DNA of 64,000 nucleotides, from positions 62,001 to 126,000 of the forward strand of contig NZ_LR699119.1 of assembly GCF_902459485.1 (NCBI RefSeq), given 5' to 3'. This DNA comes from Aquicella siphonis. Lineage in GTDB: Bacteria; Pseudomonadota; Gammaproteobacteria; DSM-16500. The number at the start of each line of letters is the position of its first letter. Positions within the stretch are counted from its first letter, which is position 1. The position numbers and the translations under genes were made by a program. The notes beneath the pieces are model-generated. The model saw only the letters and a list, made by a program, of their open reading frames with translations. It searched no databases and was not told the origin of the DNA. Positions 44,745 to 53,904 of this stretch are shown piece after piece.

Positions 44745-47700
44745 TTAGTGAAACTGCGGCCGCTTGCCTTTATTGTCGTGTTCTTCCTCGGCGGTATGTT
44801 GAGGAGAGACCGGCGTGGTCGGCGGAATTTTTGGTTTCGCGGCCTTCGTCTCCTCGGCAGGATCAAGTGATGGCTGCGGATCGGGCGCCGGCAAGGTTTC
44901 ACCGCGGACGCCAGAGGGATGTTCGGGCAAGGATGTCATGATCATGCTGCTGGATGATGGTGTGATGAAAGATCCGCTGTCGTGGCCATATGCTTTCCTA
45001 TAATTCGCATCCTTCAATAAATAATGCGAAGTGTAATAAATCAGATCATCATGGGAGGGATGTTTGGCGAACCTGCGAAACAGTCTGCCCAAACGCCTGG
45101 ATTTCTTGGATGCCACCTTGGCGACAGCTTTGATTTGGGCGTGGGAATCATCGGTTGATTCAATGGCGCGTTGATATCGTGCCCGCCTGCTGGCATCGGG
45201 ATGTCTGATAACAAGTTCGGAGAGCAGTCCTTGTGAATGATTCAAGCGATATGCGCTATGTGTCTTGTGTTCAATTAATTTCATGTCGGCCGCATTGGGC
45301 GGCGGGCTTAACAGCATATTTGCAAGGGATCGGTTTTTTAAACCATATTTTTCTTCGATCATAGCCAGGATGTTATCAACGCTGTTCAGCATGTTGTTGA
45401 TATGCGTTTCATGTTCTAATATCGTGCGTTCCAGTTTTTTCGAATGTTCGCTAAATCGCGCATCGAGAATATGCCTGGTATTTTGTAATTCCTGAATGGC
45501 AATGGCTTTGTCGGCGTCGCGAAGCGGTCCGGTATCAAATTCGACAGACGCCGTTTTAAGACTGTTAGAGGCGGAGTCATAGCGGAATATTGTGCCGGAC
45601 ACGCCCTGTTTCCCTGATTCGGAGATTTTACCGCGTAATTCACTTGCCAGATTTTCGTGCCGGCTTAATTCGGCTTGTTTTTGTTTATATAATTTTGTTT
45701 CGGTGTTAATTATTATTTCCTGATCAGTGATATTTGCTTTCATCAGGTTGATTTGGATATCGGCGGATTTAATGGCATTGGCCGCGAACAGTAAAACAGC
45801 ACTCTTGTCATAGGCGAGTTTATTGCAAAATTCATTCAGGGTGATTGCATTTTCATCGGAATAAATATCATGCAAACGTCTGATTTCAGGCATGGAAAGA
45901 AGTGCCTGGCCTGTCAGCTTAGCCTGAATTTCACCGAGAAACTGTCTGTTTTTTTCCAGCATATCCAACTGCAGGCGGATAGAATTGAGAGAGTCTTCTG
46001 CTTTGGCAATCTTGTTTTCGGCCGCAGCCAGGCCGCTTCTGGTTTTCGAGATCCTGTCTTCCAGGGTCGAAAGCCCGGTAGCGTCAGCGATGATTTTGTT
46101 CAACGGCGTTAACACAGCCTGGTTTTTGGAGGGAGGCAGCAATATCAGGGTGTTTCGCATTCTGACCAGATCGGCAAAAGAAAGCTGGTCAAAATTATTT
46201 TCCTGCAAGGTGGTGATGAGGTCATGCAGCTCAGCGAGACGGGACGATTCCTGATCAAGCAAGACGGTATAGGCTTTGATTTTTGTCAGAGCATAAGGAT
46301 ATCCATCGGTGAGATGGACATCAAATTGATCAGCGAGGGATTCATACATTCTGCAAAGTTTTTCAACCGGCTGAGTCAGTTGTCCTTGCTTCAGGCCGAG
46401 ACGCATTTCAGCCAGTTCCGAGTGAGCGGCCAGCTGACTGAACAGGGGCTGAAAGGAACCAATGGCATTGCGCACAATATTCAGTACGTCTTCCAGCTCG
46501 CGCGTGTCAATTTTTTGCAAGTCACGATAAGTCAGAATCAGATGGGTCATAATGGGAATCATGGCAAGCGGATTGCTGCTTTGAGAGATATCAATCATGG
46601 ATATCATGGCGTTTTTCATGGAGGTCAGCATCTGTTCGATTTTCTTCAGATTTGCCAGTGTGGCTTCACTGATTTCACGCGGTGATTTGTTTGTTTGCTC
46701 TTGCCTGTATTGGTGCACCTTGTCTATCGCAAGATTTAATAACCGCAGATGTTCCACTTGTTCAGGGTCAGCCGGTTCCATTTCCTTGACTGCAGGAGGG
46801 TTTGCCGCATCCTTCAGCTTGACAGCCGCATTGTTGATGCGCTGAGCGGCCTCATCCATGTTGATATTCAATACATCGCTTAATCCAGGCATTTTAAACC
46901 ACGCTGCCATGTTACTCACAGCCGGGGCTGCTATCTGGCTCATTTGTCTCAGAATGGCCATTTGTTCCGGTCCGGCCAGGGAAGAAGTGACGGATTTGAT
47001 TTCATCCAGATAAAAGAGAAGATCGGAAAATTCGGCCAGCAGCGCCTGAAATTTCTTTTTGATTTCGCCTGTGTTTTTGTAAAGGTTTGCCCCTATGGCC
47101 ACATACGAGCCTGTGTCAAATTGTTGGGTAACAAGAAGATACAATTGATCGAATCTTGAGATAATATTCAATAAGGATTTGATATTTTTGTGCAGAACTG
47201 AATCTGCGGGTAAAATCGTCCAGGTCGCATCGGCTTGACGAGTCTGTTTGAATGATTCTGTTTGTGATGGATCAAAATATTCCGCTTCAATCAGAGAAAC
47301 AAGTTGCTGGCGGGTCATTTCCAGGGTGGATCGAATCGTGCCCAGTCTTTCCCTGGCCAAACGGCTGACCAACTCTTCGCTGGATTCAGCGGCGAGAGAA
47401 GTGCCGCCTTGTATCGCAGGCATGGCGGGCAGAGCGACAACAGGCGGAATATCGGGCGCGGCCAGTTTGAAGCGTGATTCACGCAAGGCAAATAATGCGG
47501 CTTGCCGCGCTGCTTCCCAGTCTTCCAGGTGGGTACCCTGATATTTGCCCGCCTTTTGTAATGTCTGATTATGAATTTCAATATCCGTTAATTTGCTGTC
47601 AATCAGCTTGATTACCGGATACTCGTATACCATGCGACCGGTAAGATAATACGTCCAGGAGGATTTTAATTCCTTCAATTGCCTCTCCATTTCTTCTAGC

Positions 47701-49802
47701 GGCATTTCCAGAATGGCGCAAACGGATTTTTTGATCCCATCAAAATCACTGAATCTATCATTCACCAGCATTTCTCTGGCCTGGGCTAAGATGCCTGTAT
47801 CGGTAACATTTTTTTGCAGACGGATCTTGGCTTCCTCAACCATGGTGCGTTCACGATAGGCTGACGCCAGGATTTTCTGAAATGCCGTGCAAGCGGGAGA
47901 GCCGGTTTTGGACAAGGCTTCTTCTAATGCGTGCAACTCTGACACCGGCATGGTGTACAGGCTTAACGGCGACAAATTCTGGAGAAAATCATGCAGACGC
48001 GCCAATTCCTTGCCCTTCTGGCTTTCGTCAGGCTGGCTGCTAATGCGGTCGATAAGGACTTGTTCTTGCGCTTCGCTGACCCAATGCCGCATGCGTTCTA
48101 CTTCTTGTTTTGCGGCGGTGACCAATCCGTTCGCCGCTTTATAGGCATTATCATAAACAGAAGCTTTTGGCAGATGTTTGGAGGTGACGGGTATCTGTTC
48201 CGGGATCAGATGCGGGTTGTCCCGCTGATAGGAAAAGTCTTGCGGCGCAGAAGGATTGGAGGCAATGTCCAAAAGTTTTTGTCTGATTTCATCTCGTAAT
48301 TGATATAATTCCTTCAGCTGCTTGATCACGGCGTCGCGTTCTTTTTCATTCGATTCCAATACGCGTTTTTCCATATCGGTGATGTCTTTTGCCAATACGT
48401 CCATGCCGGTCCTGGTGTTAATAAGGGCTGTCAGGCATTTTGCCAGATAAAAGGTTTGCGGCGAGGGAAGCTGTCGCGCGGCGTCGCGCATGTGGATCAA
48501 ATCGCGCAAGGGTGCGGCGGGTTCAATCCTGAATTTTTTTATGGCAGTTTCAGCCTGGATGTAATGCTCCAACAGCAGTTTTTTTTGCTGCAACCCTTCC
48601 TCGCGTATGCGCAGCCGTTCTTCCCAATACGGGTATCGGTGTTTTATATCCATTCCGAATGTGGCGGCGAGTCTTTCATATTGTTCGCAAAGGCCTTGCA
48701 AATGTTTTTGCAAAACCTGGTTTTTTAATCCCAGGCGGGTTTCGGCGTATTCCAGCCAGCGCACGGTTTGAACCAGAACAGGTTCGATTTTTTGTAATGC
48801 GCCGGCGAGTATGCGTACAAGTTCTTCCGCGCCGGTCTGTTTGATACTTTCCAGATCAATTTTTTCCAGCTCAAGAATGGCGGCACCCAGGTCCTTGAAA
48901 ATATCCATACTCTGGATTTTTTTAAAATTGAGAGCCTGATCAATGCGATTTAGCGCGCTTCCAAAAATAACGATGGAATTATGGGCGTGCATCAGACTGC
49001 GCGTGTTGGAGTTTTGTTCTTCCAGGACGGCATAGCAGCCGGTTTCAGGATCAGGTGTTTTATCGCTCCACTGTTTGAGAGAAACCTGTATCTTGTTTTT
49101 TACATTATCCAGATTGATGAGAACGGATTCAAATCTGCTTTTTTCTCCTGTTTCCAAGGGCAGCCATGCGTTCTCGCTTTCGTGTCCGCCGCCGGTTGCT
49201 GCCAGATCAAATGACTGAAGAACGACATCAATGTTTTCCTTCGAATCTGCCATGGGCTGGTCGGTATCTGCCTGTAATAATTTGATTTGTTCCAGCGCAG
49301 GCTGGATGTCTCTGCCTATGGCGTTTTTCAGTTCTGCGACCAGCGGGAAGAATGTGGAATCAATACCAGGAAGCGTAGCGAGTATGGATTGTAATTGATT
49401 AAGGTAGAAGGGAAGATTGCGGATATCAGTGTAGGCTTGTGAAATGCTGCCGGCATTCCAGATGCCTCCGGCAAGCATTTTGCCTAATGGCCAGACTGAT
49501 CTGAAAGAAGATTCCGACTGCAGATATTCCAGAAGCGGCTTAAGAATGGCTGGCAAGAGCTTTTCTAGGGACTGCAGAATATTAATGACAGATTTCGCAT
49601 TGCTGACAAGAGCCGGTTCGCCTGTCTGGATGGTATAAGTTCCGTCCGGTTTTCTGGACTGGTCGAATGCTGCCAGGGTGTCTGAATCAAATATGCCTCC
49701 TTCGCGGATCAGCGTAACCAGCTGATTTTTCTTCATGCTTATCATGGCTTCAAACGAGAACTCACCGGATTGAGGAAGGTTTGTCGGTCTGGTATTGGTC
49801 AT
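44745..49802 (-). CDS. Giant helical protein (1685 aa) with internal duplication; effector candidate
   Basis: I do not recognise a named family. The ATG has GGGGAAA upstream. Two related halves are visible: residues about 20-470 and about 825-1250. Equivalent segments are MKKNQLVTLIREGGIFDSD with MTRQQLVSLIEAEYFDPSQ, and TRLGLKNQVLQKHLQGLCEQ with MRLGLKQGQLTQPVEKLCRM, followed in both by a Tyr-Glu...Leu-Ala pair and a YPY motif (HRYPYWEE, DGYPYALT). The linkers are coiled coil. The C-terminal 80 residues are disordered, Pro/Ser-rich, with a TAEEEHD acidic run like a Dot/Icm E-block. There is no signal peptide or membrane segment. Size and composition recall Legionella SdhA-type coiled-coil effectors, but this is only resemblance. 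Confidence 0.75.
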   Translation of the reverse strand: MTNTRPTNLPQSGEFSFEAMISMKKNQLVTLIREGGIFDSDTLAAFDQSRKPDGTYTIQTGEPALVSNAKSVINILQSLEKLLPAILKPLLEYLQSESSFRSVWPLGKMLAGGIWNAGSISQAYTDIRNLPFYLNQLQSILATLPGIDSTFFPLVAELKNAIGRDIQPALEQIKLLQADTDQPMADSKENIDVVLQSFDLAATGGGHESENAWLPLETGEKSRFESVLINLDNVKNKIQVSLKQWSDKTPDPETGCYAVLEEQNSNTRSLMHAHNSIVIFGSALNRIDQALNFKKIQSMDIFKDLGAAILELEKIDLESIKQTGAEELVRILAGALQKIEPVLVQTVRWLEYAETRLGLKNQVLQKHLQGLCEQYERLAATFGMDIKHRYPYWEERLRIREEGLQQKKLLLEHYIQAETAIKKFRIEPAAPLRDLIHMRDAARQLPSPQTFYLAKCLTALINTRTGMDVLAKDITDMEKRVLESNEKERDAVIKQLKELYQLRDEIRQKLLDIASNPSAPQDFSYQRDNPHLIPEQIPVTSKHLPKASVYDNAYKAANGLVTAAKQEVERMRHWVSEAQEQVLIDRISSQPDESQKGKELARLHDFLQNLSPLSLYTMPVSELHALEEALSKTGSPACTAFQKILASAYRERTMVEEAKIRLQKNVTDTGILAQAREMLVNDRFSDFDGIKKSVCAILEMPLEEMERQLKELKSSWTYYLTGRMVYEYPVIKLIDSKLTDIEIHNQTLQKAGKYQGTHLEDWEAARQAALFALRESRFKLAAPDIPPVVALPAMPAIQGGTSLAAESSEELVSRLARERLGTIRSTLEMTRQQLVSLIEAEYFDPSQTESFKQTRQADATWTILPADSVLHKNIKSLLNIISRFDQLYLLVTQQFDTGSYVAIGANLYKNTGEIKKKFQALLAEFSDLLFYLDEIKSVTSSLAGPEQMAILRQMSQIAAPAVSNMAAWFKMPGLSDVLNINMDEAAQRINNAAVKLKDAANPPAVKEMEPADPEQVEHLRLLNLAIDKVHQYRQEQTNKSPREISEATLANLKKIEQMLTSMKNAMISMIDISQSSNPLAMIPIMTHLILTYRDLQKIDTRELEDVLNIVRNAIGSFQPLFSQLAAHSELAEMRLGLKQGQLTQPVEKLCRMYESLADQFDVHLTDGYPYALTKIKAYTVLLDQESSRLAELHDLITTLQENNFDQLSFADLVRMRNTLILLPPSKNQAVLTPLNKIIADATGLSTLEDRISKTRSGLAAAENKIAKAEDSLNSIRLQLDMLEKNRQFLGEIQAKLTGQALLSMPEIRRLHDIYSDENAITLNEFCNKLAYDKSAVLLFAANAIKSADIQINLMKANITDQEIIINTETKLYKQKQAELSRHENLASELRGKISESGKQGVSGTIFRYDSASNSLKTASVEFDTGPLRDADKAIAIQELQNTRHILDARFSEHSKKLERTILEHETHINNMLNSVDNILAMIEEKYGLKNRSLANMLLSPPPNAADMKLIEHKTHSAYRLNHSQGLLSELVIRHPDASRRARYQRAIESTDDSHAQIKAVAKVASKKSRRLGRLFRRFAKHPSHDDLIYYTSHYLLKDANYRKAYGHDSGSFITPSSSSMIMTSLPEHPSGVRGETLPAPDPQPSLDPAEETKAAKPKIPPTTPVSPQHTAEEEHDNKGKRPQFH

Positions 49803-50106
49803 CGTTTCCCCGTTTTTTTAGTATATTTAGAGATATATGCTAATTATAGACGATGTGTGCACCGGCGGCTGGCAGATACCGTGCGTTAGCTTTATGTTTT
49901 TATGGCTTGCTTCGTTTTACCGTGCCGGCGTGCGCTTGCCGCGTGTTTTGCCTTTGCGGATAAAGCATGGTAAAAATGCCTGGTTTATCTCGAGCTTTAC
50001 CCAGGATTGGCCGCAAGGGTTTGTGCTTTGTATTTTCTTTCCCTTATGGTTTCTTTGCGATCTGGGTTTTTAATTATCAATTATTAGAAATCTCGGAGTG
50101 GCGGCT
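49803..50106. other. Divergent intergenic region
   Basis: This gap separates the giant minus-strand gene from the first of two plus-strand paralogues. A minus-strand TATAAT (plus coordinates 49843-49848) lies about 40 bp before the giant gene. A 78-codon plus-strand frame at 49837 has no ribosome site and an arbitrary-looking product, so I do not call it. Confidence 0.45.
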
Positions 50107-51003
50107 ATGCTTAGAGCGAATCAGAATGTGCGGGATCGGTTTTTGTCTTTTTTACGGCTGCTGGCCAGTTTTCATGACAATTATGGTATTAAAGAGAGCC
50201 AGGCAGGATTTGCCATTCTGGCAAAAATTTGCACCCAGATGCGGGAACTCATCGTGGCTGACAATATCCCTGCGGAGGCCAATACCATTATCTCCACATT
50301 GTCCGGCGTCATTCAAACACATCTTCCCCGCATCGCGGCATCCATATTAGAGAACTCGCCCCATCTTGCCGAGAAAGGTAACAGGATCAGCCTGATGGAG
50401 AGTGTGGTGCGTATTGTTACGAATCTGAATCGAATGGTCGCTGCCTATGAGAGTTGTCTGGCAAACGCTCAATCATCCGCATCCACGTCGTTATTGAGGA
50501 CGCAAGACAGCACCGCGGACAGCGGGCAGCCGCCTGTTTCAGCTGACATGATTGATGACCCGTTGCTGCGCTTGATTGAATCCCTGAATTATTTGCCGGA
50601 GCGCGAAGAGGATCCCGTTCTGGTTATTCAGCGTGATAATCACCAGCCGGACGAAGAACAGTTACTGCTGCCGCAGAGAATGCCGCAAGAAAACACGAGT
50701 TCCTGTTATTCATTCTTTGGCCGAACTTTTTACGGATATCAAAAATCCATCATGGCCGGCACTGGTTTTAGCATACTGGGTTTGGGATATTGGGGATTGT
50801 CTTCTCTCAGTCTGTTTATAGGAGAAGAACTGGACAAGCTTATTCACTCCGACCAGACAGGCGTGCATCATAATACGATTTTTGCGCTGGCTTTGATATT
50901 GCTGGGCGTGACTGCATGCGCGTCAGCCGCGGTGAGAAGTGCTTGCGCAAACAGCGCCAGCCGCGATCATGATGTGGAATCGGGATTAATCATGAAAATG
51001 TGA
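50107..51003 (+). CDS. Unknown protein with paired C-terminal membrane segments, paralogue 1
   Basis: The ATG at 50107 with GGAG upstream gives 298 residues; a GTG three codons earlier is possible. Residues 1-125 are helical (FLSFLRLLASFHDNYGI onward). Residues 125-205 are a linker rich in acidic residues and Gln. After SSCYSFFGRTFYGYQKSIMA come two membrane segments (GTGFSILGLGYWGLSSLSLF and IFALALILLGVTACASAAV) joined by a conserved loop, LDKLIHSDQTGVHHNT. A short polar tail ends the protein. No signal peptide is present, so both ends should lie on the same side. The next gene is a clear paralogue. The function is unknown; a membrane-targeted effector is one possibility. Confidence 0.7.
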   Translation: MLRANQNVRDRFLSFLRLLASFHDNYGIKESQAGFAILAKICTQMRELIVADNIPAEANTIISTLSGVIQTHLPRIAASILENSPHLAEKGNRISLMESVVRIVTNLNRMVAAYESCLANAQSSASTSLLRTQDSTADSGQPPVSADMIDDPLLRLIESLNYLPEREEDPVLVIQRDNHQPDEEQLLLPQRMPQENTSSCYSFFGRTFYGYQKSIMAGTGFSILGLGYWGLSSLSLFIGEELDKLIHSDQTGVHHNTIFALALILLGVTACASAAVRSACANSASRDHDVESGLIMKM

Positions 51004-51060
51004 CCATTATCCGCCAGGGATAAACAATGAAATCCATTTATCTTAATATGAGGAAAAATT

Positions 51061-51873
51061 ATGTCATGGTGCAGTCATAGTGTCAGAGAACACTTCCAAT
51101 CCTTGATTAATCAGCTGGTGCACTTCCATGATCAGTGCGGCAAGCCCAAAAATCAGAAAGAATTCAGCGATATTCGCCTCGCTTGTGCGGCGGCTCTGGA
51201 TTTTGTCTATGATGACGAGATGCCTCATGGCGCTGATCAGATAGTCGCTACGATTTCCACCGGAATTTATCAGACCATGCTTTCTATTGGCTCCAAGAAG
51301 ACTGGCGGCGCGGACAATGAAGAATTCATCAAGGGCTTGCTTGCGAGTACACGCGAGTTAAGTCTGTTTCGCAATGCCTGTGAAAGGGAAATTTCACAAA
51401 AAGAACAGGATTCGAAAAAACAGAAACAAGAAGTGCAAGCACATCAGTCGATTATTGAACCCGTATCCGAGCCTAGGCGTACTGCGCTGACGCATCTGGA
51501 TAGCCGCGAAGAGCTGGATGTGAAAATCCGGTCACTGGGCCCGCTTCCGACGCAAAGTTATTCTTGCCTGTCATTTTTCCAGCGCGCAGTGAGTCATTAT
51601 CCAAAGATCATGGCGGCCAGCGCCATGACGGGCACCATGGGCCTGGCTTATATTGGACTGAATCTGCTTAGCCATTATGCTGGTCCGGTGCTGGATTCGC
51701 TGCTGCACGCGGATGAAACAGGAATCGGTCATCAAGCTGTTGTCGCGACGACGTTACTGTTGAGCGCGGGTGTCCTGTGCTCGGTGGGTATGGTGAAAAC
51801 CTGCCAGCTTAACGCCGCTGAAACCATGGAAAACGATGAGGTTTCCGAACATAGCCGTTTATTGCGGGTTTGA
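51061..51873 (+). CDS. Unknown protein with paired C-terminal membrane segments, paralogue 2
   Basis: The ATG has GAGGAA upstream and gives 270 residues. The layout repeats paralogue 1: a helical N-terminal half (REHFQSLINQLVHFHDQCGK), a charged linker (KEQDSKKQKQEV), then SYSCLSFFQRAVSHYPKIMA and two membrane segments with the loop LDSLLHADETGIGHQAV between them. Loop and flanks align with paralogue 1 without gaps, while the N-terminal halves have diverged strongly. It follows 57 bp after paralogue 1 and is probably co-transcribed. The function is unknown. Confidence 0.7.
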   Translation: MSWCSHSVREHFQSLINQLVHFHDQCGKPKNQKEFSDIRLACAAALDFVYDDEMPHGADQIVATISTGIYQTMLSIGSKKTGGADNEEFIKGLLASTRELSLFRNACEREISQKEQDSKKQKQEVQAHQSIIEPVSEPRRTALTHLDSREELDVKIRSLGPLPTQSYSCLSFFQRAVSHYPKIMAASAMTGTMGLAYIGLNLLSHYAGPVLDSLLHADETGIGHQAVVATTLLLSAGVLCSVGMVKTCQLNAAETMENDEVSEHSRLLRV

Positions 51874-51972
51874 AAGGCTCACACACGGCGCTAAACCGCT
51901 TCTGTAATTGATGCAGCCGGTTGCCAGCTTGCGGCCGGGACCGTCAAGCCAGGGGATCGGCGAGCCATGATC

Positions 51973-52782
51973 CTATTCCGCGAAATCCAGTTCCTGCCGC
52001 ACATATTCCGGCAGCGCGAGCGCTGCCTTGTGCGATTCAAGGTTGTAGTAACGGGTGGTGAAGCAGCGGTTAAAAATATCTTTTTCACGAATGCGTTTCA
52101 CGGCCGGAGATTTGACAGCCATGAGAATGGTGCGAGAACCATACGGATGACTGGGTTGTGGAAAATTCAGCGTCTGGCACTCTTCGAACCCTGAAGCCAG
52201 GATTTGCTGCATCATGGGTTTTAACGCCTTGTAATGAATCAGAGAGGTAAGACAGGGTTGAACCAGAATGCCGTTTGGTTTCAGGGCTGAAAGATAATAT
52301 TGATAATGTCCGCTGAAAGTGCTTTCCAAACGGTGTGTCTGGATAATGATGTCAAAGGCAGCGTCAGGCTGCCGCCTGAACCAGTCCAGGGGATTCTGGC
52401 GGTGATGCCGTACTCTCTGGTCCTTTGTTTCTTGCGACCAGTGAGAAAAATAAAGCGCGACGGGTTCCTGGATATCGGAGTTTTCTGACAAACAGGTGAC
52501 AGTTTCCACAGAAGAGTGCTTCAGCACTTCCTGCAGGATTCCATGGTTGACGCCGACGATCGCGACATGCTGTGGGCGCGAATGGGAAAAAAGCGCCGGA
52601 TGTGCCAGCATCTCGTGATAAAAAAAGCCGTCTTGTTCGGATAAAACGATATCACCGTCCAGTGTCAGCAATTTGCCGTAGGGGGTGGTCTCATAAACTG
52701 CGAGTGTCCCGTGCGGAGAGTGTTTTTCATAAAGCTTTTGTGTGATGTCTACAGCGAATTCTTGTCGTGCTCGTTCTTGCAT
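51973..52782 (-). CDS. Spermidine-synthase-like protein with degenerate active site
   Basis: The ATG at 52782 has GGAAG upstream and gives 269 residues starting near the usual family start; ATGs at 52824 and 52863 would extend it. The fold markers are present: HSPHGTLAVYETTPYGKLLT, LDGDIVLSEQDGFFYHEML and HYQYYLSALKPNGILVQPC. However, the nucleotide-binding GGGDG loop reads VGVNHGILQEVLKH, and the catalytic Asp segment (normally IxDxxDP) reads FDIIIQTHRLEST. Aminopropyl transfer is therefore doubtful. It may be a catalytically dead relative, or one with another substrate. It is divergent from hemC. Confidence 0.8.
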   Translation of the reverse strand: MQERARQEFAVDITQKLYEKHSPHGTLAVYETTPYGKLLTLDGDIVLSEQDGFFYHEMLAHPALFSHSRPQHVAIVGVNHGILQEVLKHSSVETVTCLSENSDIQEPVALYFSHWSQETKDQRVRHHRQNPLDWFRRQPDAAFDIIIQTHRLESTFSGHYQYYLSALKPNGILVQPCLTSLIHYKALKPMMQQILASGFEECQTLNFPQPSHPYGSRTILMAVKSPAVKRIREKDIFNRCFTTRYYNLESHKAALALPEYVRQELDFAE

Positions 52783-52895
52783 GGCTAGCTTCCGATAAGG
52801 TGTGGATAATGTTTTTTCCGTCATTGAGCCGGTTGCGGCCGCCAGAATAATGGTGATTATCATATCTTGCGGTTCAATGGGCGTTTAATGGGGTA

Positions 52896-52901
52896 TATAA
52901 T
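52896..52901 (+). promoter_or_regulatory. Candidate -10 box for the hem operon
   Basis: TATAAT lies 72 bp upstream of the hemC start, preceded after 17 bp by a weak TTCAAT (52873-52878). It is the best promoter candidate in the divergent gap before hemC. Confidence 0.45.
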
Positions 52902-52973
52902 GCCCGCCAGGTAATGATCAATTTATAACATAACTATGGTGTGATATCCGAGAAAACGCAATAGGGGTTTTGA

Positions 52974-53897
52974 ATGACCAAACGTCATATAGTCATCGCG
53001 ACGCGCGAAAGCCCGCTTGCGCTGGCCCAGGCAGAATCGATCAAATTGTCGCTGCTCCAGCATCACCCGCATCTTTCCGTTGATCTCCTGGGGATTACTA
53101 CCCAGGCAGACCGCCGCCTTGATGTGACCCTGACCGAAATCGGGGGTAAGGGGTTGTTTGTCAAGGAACTTGAAGAAGCCTTGCTGGACGGACGCGCGGA
53201 TATCGCGGTGCATTCCATGAAAGATGTGCCTATGGAGCTTCCGCCCGGCTTGATATTGCCGGTCATGGGACAGCGTGAAGAACCGCGAGATGTGTTTGTT
53301 TCAAATCATTATTCCTCGCTGGCTCAATTGCCCGCCGGCGCTTCGGTGGGAACATCCAGCTTGCGCAGGCAAACCCAGATACGGGCGTTGCGCTCTGACC
53401 TTACACTGCGAACACTAAGAGGCAATATCCATACCCGTCTTAGCCGGTTGGATGCGGGAGATTACGATGCGATTATCCTGGCAGCGGCCGGACTGAAGCG
53501 TATGAATCTGGGTGCGCGTATTCGCGCCTATCTTTCAACAGAGGTATTGCTGCCGTCAGCCGGACAGGGGGCGCTGGGCATTGAATGCAGGGAAGGGGAC
53601 GAGCAAATACTTGAACTGATCGCACCGCTTGATGACAGCGTGACGCACGCCTGCGTCACGGCGGAAAGGGCGTTGTGCCGGCGCCTGGGCGGAGGCTGCA
53701 AGGTACCGGTCGCGGCCTATGCCGAAATACATCATGGTGTGTTGAAGCTGCGCGGTCTGGTGGCGGATTCCAGCGGCACCCGCATGCTCAAGTCCAGGCT
53801 GGAAGGGGATCCGTCGCATGCCGACGTAATGGGCACACGGGCGGCGGAAGAATTGCTGCAGCAAGGCGCAGAAAAAATTTTAAAAGAATTCCAATGA
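52974..53897 (+). CDS. hemC: Porphobilinogen deaminase (hydroxymethylbilane synthase) HemC
   Basis: The 307-residue protein shows IATRESPLALAQAESIK at the start, GLFVKELEEALLDGRADIAV, HSMKDVPMELPPGL, GTSSLRRQTQIRAL, and RRLGGGCKVPVAAYA, which holds the cysteine that carries the dipyrromethane cofactor. It joins four porphobilinogens into hydroxymethylbilane in the cytoplasm. It is the first gene of hemC-hemD-hemX-hemY, a standard gammaproteobacterial order. Confidence 0.97.
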   Translation: MTKRHIVIATRESPLALAQAESIKLSLLQHHPHLSVDLLGITTQADRRLDVTLTEIGGKGLFVKELEEALLDGRADIAVHSMKDVPMELPPGLILPVMGQREEPRDVFVSNHYSSLAQLPAGASVGTSSLRRQTQIRALRSDLTLRTLRGNIHTRLSRLDAGDYDAIILAAAGLKRMNLGARIRAYLSTEVLLPSAGQGALGIECREGDEQILELIAPLDDSVTHACVTAERALCRRLGGGCKVPVAAYAEIHHGVLKLRGLVADSSGTRMLKSRLEGDPSHADVMGTRAAEELLQQGAEKILKEFQ

Positions 53898-53904
53898 GCA
53901 AGAC

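Noticed and set aside
49837-50073. 78-codon plus-strand frame in the divergent gap before the two-helix paralogues
   Set aside because: There is no Shine-Dalgarno sequence, no recognisable pattern, and it covers the promoter region of the neighbouring minus-strand gene.
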